Part shown: positions 55,649 through 64,000 of the stretch, one piece after another | How the letters are laid out: every line of letters starts with the position of its first letter | Position numbering within the stretch: position 1 is the stretch's first letter | Source: Semisulcospira habei | Lineage: Eukaryota; Mollusca; Gastropoda; Semisulcospiridae | Direction: 5' to 3' | DNA: 64,000 nt | NCBI GenBank assembly: GCA_036245525.1 | Contig: BTPG01000004.1 | Coordinates: forward strand, 51,260,758 to 51,324,757 | Program-made: the position numbers and the translations under genes | Notes under the pieces: generated by a model | The model's input: the letters and a program-made list of their open reading frames with translations, nothing else | Databases searched by the model: none | What the model was told of the DNA's origin: nothing

Positions 55649-56401
55649 ATGGCTGTATATGCATGGTACTGTGGTTTATTAGAGTGCGCTGTGCAGCCCA
55701 GTACCTCCGTCTTCAGCACTCGGGGTTTCTGTCGGGGTTACCTCACCCTTAGCTCCTGGTCAAAAGGCCTTTCCTGGGAGCACAGGATGGTTTAGTTTTG
55801 GAGTATCCTTCTCCTAGATGGATTGCCGACCAAGGCTTATGGGTCCCATCTACTCAGGTTTTTCCTCGGAGTTTTCCTTCTCGAAGGAGATCTGCCAACC
55901 AAGGCTATCGAGCATCCCTGCCCGGATTTGTATAGGGTTTACTCCCCTAGCCTTTGCCTCTCCCAAGGCACCCACAAGGCAGTGGGGCTATTTACCCATA
56001 GCTGGGGATCTGGTTCATGGGCATCAGGGCTTGTCCACACATCGATGGGCCTGCATGCCGCATGTCTGGGGGCCAGATCTCCTCCGAGTCCTCTGTAGTT
56101 CAGCCCGAGTCCGTAAGGTGCTCGGTTACCATGAGTCACCACGAGGAGGCACTACATGAGGCTTGTTGTTGGAGAGGCTGTGTACTGGCAGGGAGAGACT
56201 GACATGTTCTGCTCCCCTTTTCGCAAAACTGCTAGCCAGCGGTGGGAGCTGAAAGCGAGAGCGACAAGCACAGACGCTACACTACCACACTAGACGCATC
56301 ACAACAACCATTTGACCCACATATCTCTTGATTACGCACCCATAAAATCATAATTTCATCACAGGATGACGAGTAGATTAACATTTAATTATCAAGTTAA
56401 C

Positions 56402-56602
56402 TTAACCCTTATCATTCGGAATACACCAGTGTGTGAAATAAGTTTGACTAAAATAGTTCAAGGGTAGTGCCAGAATAGCTATTCTGGCATCACCCTTGAA
56501 CAAAACCATTGGTCTATAACCTTATCTGTAAGTACTATAAAGTAGCTTGTATAGGGCAGTGTACAAATTTGAAGCTTTTAGCCTCAGTATGATATGGGTT
56601 AA
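56402..56602. mobile_element. TTAA-flanked palindromic MITE, copy N with apex deletion
   Basis: TTAA at 56402 and 56599. The hairpin apex is gone: CCAGAATAGC joins directly to the mirrored CTATTCTGG, so the loop and the GGCGCC part are deleted symmetrically. Confidence 0.75.
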
Positions 56603-56932
56603 AGACATTTAGTTTACATTAAGAATGGTGCGATTTATTTTCTGAGACGCCTGAATGTAAAAGAAAAGTACTCCATCTTGCCTCGGAGATGTAATCTCCG
56701 CCGTAGCAATCTTCTTCATTTCTCAGTTGTCAGACAGGTGAAAGGAATTGAAAGCGGGAAGACGAGATCCCCTCAAATTTACGAGTCACACCAGAACATA
56801 ATCAGAGTGTGTTGTGCACATTTTGTTTGGTTGTTTATTATTGATTTTGGCTCAAGCCATAATGTTTGTGAGCTGAATAAAGCAAATCACCAAGAAACCG
56901 TACTAGTAGCTAGAGACGCACCCCATCACTCA

Positions 56933-56933
56933 C

Positions 56934-56972
<39 letters not shown>

Positions 56973-57042
56973 AGCATTAGGTCCAGGAATACGGTGCCAG
57001 ACATTTTGTTGTTGTTGATATTATCTAGCCATAAATCAATCA

Positions 57043-57086
<44 letters not shown>
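56933..57086. repeat. (CT)n-(CA)n and (GA)n microsatellites
   Basis: CT (56933-56955), CA (56956-56972) and, after unique sequence, GA at 57049-57086. Confidence 0.95.
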
Positions 57087-57088
<2 letters not shown>

Positions 57089-57697
57089 ACATCATGTCTA
57101 GAGTATTGCGTCTATGTCTGCGTGGTGATGAAGTTGCTACTTTCATGTCATCCTCACTGTCTGACTCTCCAGAAGTCGAGTTTAAAAAATAAAAAACGTT
57201 TTCCGCAAAGAATAACCTTTTACTGAAAAAATACAAAGCTGGCTAACAAACTCATCCAATGTCTTTCTCTAAGTTAGCAATAACCGAAATTTCAAGTGAA
57301 TTTAACAAAAATTATGGACTTATATGTGAGTTAACCGACTTTCTATAAACGGTCACTTAACTCTTCAAGGAGACATCCAATTTCAATATGCTCGGAGGCT
57401 TTCTTAGGCACACCTTGATGGAAGCATGTCCTTAATTTTCAAGCTTGTACGTACACAAACTAGTAGACATGACGTAATTTTTTATTTTGTTACTTCGCTT
57501 GTCTGAGGTTGAGGCCTGCCTGCCTATGACGTAATGGGAATGCTATTGAATTCTCTCCAAAGCGACCACCCTAAAAAGTCCCTTCTATAAACAGAAGGCA
57601 CTTAAAACAGCAGATTCGCCAGGGACCTTGAGCTTTGAAGACATGTATTTATTCTATGTGCCAAATCTGACTATCTGGACAAAATACGTAGGCCTAA
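57087..57697. other. Anonymous sequence
   Basis: No coding signal or repeat recognised. Confidence 0.5.
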
Positions 57698-57905
57698 TTA
57701 ACCCATTTAGCCCCGAGTCCCTACAGCAGGAGATGGATTGACCATGATAATTCAAGGGTAGTGCCAGATTAGCTTGGCGCCTAAGGACGCCAAGCTAATC
57801 TGGCACTACCCTTGAATTATCATGGTCAATCCATCTCAGTCCTGATAGTCATTAGACAACACCTCCAAAATTTGAGAAATGGGATCTTGGGGCTAATAGG
57901 ATTAA
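57698..57905. mobile_element. TTAA-flanked palindromic MITE, copy O with perfect 50-bp arms
   Basis: TTAA at 57698-57701 and 57902-57905. Arms 57730-57779 and 57788-57837 are perfectly complementary around an 8-nt loop. It is the best preserved member of the GATTAGC subfamily and serves as a family reference. Confidence 0.92.
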
Positions 57906-58310
57906 ACTTGCGTTCATAAGTACGTAGGGCTTCAAGTTCGCTATCTCATGTGCGTCACAAATCATAGTTTATTTATTTTTTGTTTGTTTGTTTGTTGTTA
58001 GCTGTTTAACTTTCGTTGCGGTATTTCCTGTGACTGAACTGTCTCACTGGTCTACAACTCGTGGACATTGTCAGCCAGTCGTAAGCATGGGCATACATAA
58101 CTTACTTACTGTTGTCTATGTTTGTCCGTGGTTTAGTTGAAGTTGTAAGGCGATCACTGAGCAGAGAGTCTTCACGTTAGTCAGAAATAGTCATGACGTA
58201 GTTGATGTTGCCGGGAGGGTCGGGCCCCTTGACGTGACACACCAGTTTTTCACGGTACTGACGAGTTAAAGTTAGTCCGTATTGCTGTGAGCAGCGTCAG
58301 TCAGTCAAGG

Positions 58311-58672
58311 TCAATAATAAATAATAATAATACATAGTTCTTGTATAGCGCTGTTCTCCGGGAAAACACTGGACTCACTGCGCATGCACAACAGCACAGC
58401 CTTTTTCTCAGACACGCACAATTATACACTACTTTATGCACCCCATCCCTTCCCAACACCTTACATTCACTTCCTCTAGGATCAGAATAAATGGCAGTCA
58501 GTGAACAGTTAGCTAAATATGAGCTTAGTGTTAATGCCCGACAGAAAAGAAAAGTCTTTAAATGAGCTTTGAACTGTGACAATGTGGGCAGATTCCGCAT
58601 TTCAGTTGGCAGCGAGTTCCACACACTTGGGGCTAAAAAGGTGAAAGAACGCCCTACCCCACAGTTTTCATG
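58311..58672 (-). pseudogene. LINE ORF2 C-terminal fragment with (TTA)n tail
   Basis: The minus strand reads SFTFLAPSVWNSLPTEMRNL, then TLSQFKAHLKTFLF, the characteristic ending of CR1/L2-type LINE polyproteins. The 3' UTR follows, ending in a TATTATTATT tail at 58311-58332. The element is severely 5'-truncated. Confidence 0.7.
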
Positions 58673-58679
58673 TTAAGCT

Positions 58680-59300
58680 TCGGGATTTTAAAAAGTTTTT
58701 CACCGGAGAAACGGAGGGTGCGTGATGGCTGATAAACAGACAGCTTGGCAGAGCGGTATGGTGATCGTGAGGGGAGGGGGGATGGGGTGGGTGGGGGGGG
58801 TGGGGGTTCTGGCCGCTTGACGTGACACACCAGCTTGAGCTCGGACAGCTGGGGCGGATTACGCCAGTACAAAAAACAACAACATAGATCTTTATGATGC
58901 ACTGCGGCTGCAGAGACTCGAGAAAATGTCCCTTGTACCAAGATAGAGGGAACTAGATTGGTGACTGCCCCAACGATACAGACGTCCACACACCGAGGAC
59001 GACTATCACCTCCCACTCTGCTACGTCGGCCTACGCTGGTCTGTGATTTTTTTTTTTAGCTTACGGCCTAGAGGCGTAATGTAAAAATCACATACCAAAA
59101 CACACGGAGGGTGGAGGGTGGGCGAGCAGTGTTTCTTCATTTCTTGTCCATCCGCAAGAAAACAACTCATAAATAAAGTAAATGCCCCACTGGCGTTGCG
59201 TGGACAAACAAAGTGAGTTGGTGGACCAAGATTCCGCGAACGGTCAAGAATACAGTGCCATGTTTTGAACACAGTCTTAAAACCACCTTTTCCCATTTTG
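58680..59300. other. Anonymous region with a G-rich tract
   Basis: A G-rich run lies at 58776-58806. CTTGACGTGACACACCAG occurs at both 58228 and 58816, a short direct repeat. No coding signal. Confidence 0.45.
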
Positions 59301-59339
59301 ATTACCAGTCTTCATGTATTTAGTCATTTTCTGTTCTTT

Positions 59340-59465
59340 TGTGTAGTTGTACATGTGGTTTTGGTTTTGTCCCCTCTCGTGTAATATTTTTCTTCATATG
59401 TACGGCGCCTAAAGCATCTTGCCATGTATAGGCGCCTGATTAATCCTCTTTATTATTATTATTAT
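59340..59465 (+). mobile_element. Possible LINE 3' tail with (TTA)n
   Basis: The sequence CTAAAGCATCTTGCCATGTA followed by GGCGCCTGATTAAT and TTATTATTATTATT resembles a LINE 3' terminus in plus orientation. Confidence 0.35.
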
Positions 59466-59700
59466 TAATACGGCAGCTGGCGACTGTTTCAGTGCAAGAT
59501 ATCTCTGTTCTATTCCTGTTCGCTACCACCACCACCACTACAAAAGAAACCAACAAAAACAACGCCGTTTGTAGGCAACAAAACTCATAAATGTACGCAT
59601 TATTGCAACAGACACGCACACATCGTGTATTTAATTTTACTGAACATGCAGAACACAAGAGTTACAGTGACATACCTCCACAGTATCTCACCTGGTGTTG

Positions 59701-59883
59701 TTAACCCCTTCGCAGATAGCGGACACAAAGCGTGGCAAATGCAGCGCAAGGTTACACCATCCAAACTTGGGGTCAGCAAGAAGCAAAGAACATACTGGCC
59801 CCTGCATCTGCAGGGAATCAAGTTCTTTACTTCTTGTAGCTGGGAACCTAACTGTTTGCATTTCCCGGCAGTGAAGGGGTTAA
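59701..59883. mobile_element. 183-bp TTAA-flanked MITE
   Basis: Begins TTAACCCCTTCGC and ends with the mirrored GTGAAGGGGTTAA. It has no palindromic core and differs in its ends from the larger family, so it is a separate piggyBac-type MITE. Confidence 0.7.
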
Positions 59884-60733
59884 GTGTAGGACTGGCGACG
59901 TCACCACTGGCCGGAAGTTGTGTCCATCAGGACCGTGACGGCAGGGAGCAGCCTGGGTATGGCTACGTCTTGGGTCGTGGGCAACCCGTAGAGTTGGAGT
60001 AGATCCACAGACTCCGAAAGCCTACACTAGTCCTTGCTCAGTCCCGCCAAATACCTTTGCTGCTCTATGATTTTGGAAATTTAGGCTTGAAGCCATAACG
60101 TAATCACAGATCGGCACTGAAAAACATTTTCACGGGCAAGGGCAAGTCCATTCTGTCGAAACAGGGCAATTGATGGAGTGCCAGGCCTGTTTCAATGTCC
60201 TCGGGCAGTTGTCTAGACTGTCGGAACCTACGGTAGAGTGAGGTGACTTCAGTGGTATCGGGCACATTCAATGGACATAAGACTATCATTCAAATCAGTA
60301 TTTTAGATTAAATCCGCTGTGGTAGACTGAAAGCAGTATGAATCCGCCACTCCGGTGCAATTGTAAACGTCCTGAAGCCATCACCAAGTAAGCAGGTACC
60401 GATCACGAGGGTTTCAGTTGCGGGAACGTCTTAAAGACTTCCAAGGGAGGCCATGGCCCAATCCCTTGGAAAAAGAGTCAAAGCAAGACAAGACCAATAC
60501 CTACAGTATTCATCGGCCGCGTCAGCTTAACAAGGCACTTTGCAGCAATAAACCGTGCTAACGCGCATCAATATATTTAATTCCATATCGCCAAATAAAG
60601 ATGAAAAATATAAGAAATTCTTTGTAACAGTAGCGAATAGTACCGTAGTTGGTTGGGCATTGCGCTTTCTTATTGGCAATTTCCCGTTGCGTCGCATTTA
60701 AACTTTAAAAAACAAGAATGGCAAAGCCCATAA
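59884..60733. other. Anonymous region
   Basis: No supported gene. A minus-strand ORF at 60104-60289 was considered and set aside for lack of splice signals or family resemblance. Confidence 0.4.
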
Positions 60734-61783
60734 GGCTCACGTGCATGACCGATTTACATGTAGTAACTGATCTTTGTGACTTCACCTTTCCGACAGGTCA
60801 CTGAAATGAGCTTGTCAGTGTTCGTGTTCCAACATAAATAAAGAGTTCGCTTTTGTAACTGTGAAATCCTGGTTTTCTTGAACTTTATACACTATTCTTA
60901 GGTCTTATCATCAGGTACCTTTTTTCTTGTTGCCAAATTTGGTTGATGAATTTGCAAAAATGCTGATAAAAACAAAGTCTACAAAAATAGACTTTTTCAC
61001 ATCATTTGCCGATCTCTTGTGACCCTCGACCTTTCCGAGGTGTCATCCAAATTAGCATGCATAGGCAGATCTTACCATCCGGTATCTCTGGACAGGGCCG
61101 GATCCTGGGGGGGGGTGGGGGGTGGGAGGTGCTCTGGTACTACAGCATTCCCCCCCCCTCCCCCACCTCGGCTGGCATCAAACTATAAATAATAAGTGTA
61201 TTTATAATTGAGTTGTAACTTGACGCTTGTGTTTCAGTGCCGTACGTAACACCAGTTAGAAACTTTCCAAAACGTCAGAAGAACAGTTTCGGTTGTGGAG
61301 TTTTGATATATACTAGACCCTGGCAATAGAAAAAAATAAAAGTTGAGCACCCCCCCCCCCCCCCATGAAAACTGATTGATCCGGCGCTGCTGGACCAAGT
61401 TTGGGTTTGAAGTTGTAATTAGTATTCGTGAACTATTTGTGACCTATTTCCTGGTCTCGGCGACCCTTGACCTTTCTGAGGGGTCATCTAAATCAGGTAT
61501 TTGTGTACCAAGTTTAGGTTTGAAGTTGTGAATATTATTTGAGAAAATAATATGGCTATTTTTTGTACCTATTAGCTGGTCCCCTGTGACCTTGACCTAT
61601 GAGACAGGTCACTCAAATTGGTATGTTTAGAAAGGTCTTGCCACAAAATATCATTGGACCAAGTGTGAAGACTGTGGCTTGAACAGCCACCGAGAAAATG
61701 CCAACGTTAAAGTTTACCACGGACGACGGCCGACAGACGGGCGGACGACCACAGATTCACTTTTGCTTCGCGGCACGTGAGCC
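60734..61783. mobile_element. Old DNA-type repeat, copy 2
   Basis: Begins GGCTCACGTGCATGACCG and ends CGGCACGTGAGCC. It shares the order of TGACC-rich segments with 36486-38716. A 297-bp element is nested at 61093. Confidence 0.65.
61093..61389. mobile_element. hAT-type MITE nested in the old repeat
   Basis: Inverted ends CAGGGCCGGATC and, reverse-complemented, CAGCGCCGGATC. CTGGA is duplicated at 61088-61092 and 61390-61394. Removing it restores the CTCTGGACCAAG segment seen in copy 1. G- and C-runs fill much of the interior. Confidence 0.78.
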
Positions 61784-61989
61784 AGTTAGTGTTTGCAGCC
61801 ATTATAACGCCTATTGTCAGTGTTTCACAACATGCTCAGATGATCAACGTAATGAATAAAAGACATCTCCGACCTAAAAATAGAAAATGACATCACCACC
61901 ACACCTGGCTACTACTCCGGCCGCTGACGTCACATTTCGAGATGTGTCGTCTGCGTGTTGCATTGTTTGCGGGTAAGCTTTCAAGTTGA

Positions 61990-62043
<54 letters not shown>

Positions 62044-62056
62044 TGTGTGTGTGTGT
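61990..62056. repeat. (TG)n microsatellite, interrupted
   Basis: About 30 TG units with one break (TGGTG) near 62035. Confidence 0.95.
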
Positions 62057-62059
62057 TTG

Positions 62060-63060
62060 TGGTTTCACAATTAAGTCTACAAAACTCGGCCATTTATTAT
62101 TGAGATGTCACAGAATACTAGTTGCATGTATGAACTCCAATGTTGCAATTAAATTATCAAGTTCAGTGAAACGATTCTACAATTTGCTTACACTAACAGA
62201 AACGTAGTCAACCTAAAAATGTGAATGTCCGTTTTATGGGCGATTATTTTGGCGGAAGGATACACGGTTCGGACACGCGTCCGCCTCTGCCATTTTAAAA
62301 CAGAGAGTAGTACTGATTCCTACGCTTCCAACGTTTCTTTAGATGATAGTTGCAAGCCAAAGCATCTTGTAAGCTATCTGTAAGATATGCCAATGTTCTG
62401 GTGAAATAATTCGACAACGTTTTTAATTCAACGCACGTAAGTTATCTCAGTACAAACACAATTTCACAGTAACATACAAAGTGCTTTAAGAAAGGTCTGC
62501 TGAGAGACTGAATTAGCAGATGACGACGTGGACTGTCTCTTGCATTACCGACAAAAACCAATGTTGTACGACAGACGATCGGAGACCTGGGAAAGTGTGG
62601 GTTGAACCTTTGGCTGAGACTACGATACCGCGGTTGGGCGGAAATTTGAAAGAAGCGCAGGTTATGCGTCTTTTCCGCCAGGTGGCATTGTCAGTAGCAG
62701 TCAAGGGATTAATAAGCGATGGTTTATTGAGCGGCGCGAGGTGGAACACTATGAAGGCAAGTCATGAAGGTTCGCACCGACTTGTGCCTTGGCGGGAGTG
62801 CAGATCCATATACCATCAAGAGGCAACATTCTCATGAGCATCCGAGGTCAAGCGCGGATCAGAGACGCGCCGGAGGGAAAGGGGGGGGGGGGTTGGGGGG
62901 TTGCAATTTTGTTTGGGACCTTCAACCGGATTTAAAAGGTTTCCTGATGCCAGACCTTGCTTCCACAGTGGCCGACAAATAAAAAAGCGGGGGAGGGGGG
63001 AGGGGGGTTGATACAGCATTGTTACGTTTGTGGTTGTGTTATTCTTTTGAGAGCATGCGT
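62060..63060. other. Anonymous region with G-rich tracts
   Basis: No supported gene. G-runs lie at 62880-62900 and 62989-63007. TTTGGGACCTTCAACCGG near 62915 is shared with the 50.1-kb region. Confidence 0.45.
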
Positions 63061-63074
63061 GTGTTGATCATAGG

Positions 63075-63450
63075 TTGTACATGGTTGTAAATTGCTTAAC
63101 GTCCCGACAGCTACATGACTTTCTCAGGACGTGCCTGCACTGCTTGTGAAAAAACAAACAAACAAACAACCCCCCCCCCAAAACAAAAACCCCAACTAAA
63201 CAGCCGGTCTAATACACTAAATAAAGCAAAGACCATTTAGGCAACACATCCAATATCAAGAGCTACAGGCAGCGCAGACAGTAGGGAGAGTTTAAAAAAG
63301 GAAAATACAGGTGAATGGACCAAGGGTAGACAGAAACACATGCCCCAGAATAAAGGCGAAAATCTACCCTGTGGGGCTGACCAGGGCAAACCTGGGAACT
63401 AAAAAGTAGTTAACCCCACCCGAGTCCCCCAGGGCAGTTCCGAGTGGGGG
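63075..63450 (-). mobile_element. SINE-like element, copy 4 of 4
   Basis: A 376-bp minus-strand copy with GTGTTGATCATAGG duplicated exactly at 63061-63074 and 63451-63464. Its 3' tail differs (TACATGGTTGTAAATTGC), and there is an internal C-run near 63171, so it is the most diverged of the four. Confidence 0.88.
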
Positions 63451-63464
63451 GTGTTGATCATAGG

Positions 63465-64000
63465 AAAGATCCCATGTTTATCCGAGTTATTTTGGATAAG
63501 AATTACGTACCTTTTTAGTATGATTCGTTTTCTTTTGCACGGAGAATTGCGATCGCTTTTTGTAGCTAGAATGACGCATATTTTCGCTACATTGCTGTAA
63601 CGTTTGACCAACATTAGACTGGAAGGTTCTTGCAGGGTCGCGACCTCAGTTTCTAGTGACCTCAAATATGACGTCAAAGTAAACATGTTGTTGGCTACAG
63701 TTAGCAATATTTACGGACTGCATGGCCCGGATTTTCTGGAATGCCTCTAAATATTAGTCGAAGATTGTAGACGATTCTAGGGTGTTCTTTTTCATGAATA
63801 TTAATGAGTTTTGGTTACGTTTTCTTTTCTGATTGGTCGAGTTGTGTAGTTTGCGTGATTGTTCTGGAAATCTGTAATAGTATAAAAAGGGGTGTTAGCG
63901 AATTATGTGTGTGCTTTGTATGGAAAACGCAGTGTATCAGAATTGTGGATGCATTGTAGAGAGACAGTGTACCAAAGTGTGGATGCATTTGTGGATTAAT
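63465..64000. other. Anonymous right end of the window
   Basis: No gene or repeat recognised. TATAAAAAGG at about 63880 resembles a TATA box, without other support. Confidence 0.35.

Larger units (their letters stand above)
51390..56280 (-). mobile_element. EN-RT-RNase H LINE (I-superfamily type) with nested SINE
   Basis: A minus-strand LINE. The 3' end carries a GAAGAAGAAGAAG tail at about 51398-51410. The 5' leader reaches roughly 56200-56280; that border is not fixed. Endonuclease, reverse transcriptase and RNase H in one ORF place it in the I/Nimb-type group by domain order (family knowledge). No gag-like ORF1 was found. The boundaries are approximate because no target duplication could be identified. 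Confidence 0.75.

Noticed and set aside
60104..60289. Minus-strand 61-codon ORF as a host exon
   Set aside because: No convincing splice signals and no matching neighbours in phase.

Overview
This window reads as animal nuclear DNA, probably from a marine mollusc (likely a gastropod; inference). The evidence is spliced exons, long TE-filled introns, dense microsatellites and many lineages of metazoan transposons. There is no sign of bacterial organisation.

Host gene. Seven phase-consistent exons on the minus strand (44252 down to 1159) encode a signal peptide and lumenal domain that match the pattern of TMEM87 Golgi membrane proteins. The membrane-spanning exons must lie to the left of the window. 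Intron 4 alone (4353-36283) is about 32 kb long and holds most of the mobile DNA.

Polinton. A Polinton/Maverick (9780-33976) lies inside that intron, with 242-bp terminal inverted repeats starting 5'-AG and a GAACT flanking duplication. It carries a DDE integrase, a protein-primed family B DNA polymerase with an embedded HNH-like segment, a packaging ATPase, a double-jelly-roll major capsid protein, a probable minor capsid protein and several conserved Polinton proteins of unknown role. No maturation protease was found. It is a layered wreck: a tRNA-type SINE sits in one gene, a piggyBac-like element splits the ATPase exactly at TTAA, a full-length RTE-type LINE splits the capsid gene and an apparently intact hAT splits another structural gene. 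Subtracting these leaves about 16.2 kb, a normal Polinton size. Frameshifts and stop codons show that the Polinton itself is dead.

Rest of the window. About fifteen copies of a TTAA-flanked palindromic MITE family are scattered across both arms, some with perfect 45-50 bp hairpin arms whose differences between copies are matched in both arms. A 5'-truncated RTE-like LINE lies at 5718-8328, and an EN-RT-RNase H LINE split by a SINE at about 51390-56280. Four copies of one 376-384 bp SINE-like element have clear target duplications. A pair of tandem GC-rich palindromes with related inverted-repeat elements lies at 45.4-48.1 kb. Two copies of an older repeat (36486-38716 and 60734-61783) each carry a nested insertion. 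Microsatellites fill much of 44.9-63 kb. No further host gene was recognised upstream of TMEM87 exon 1.
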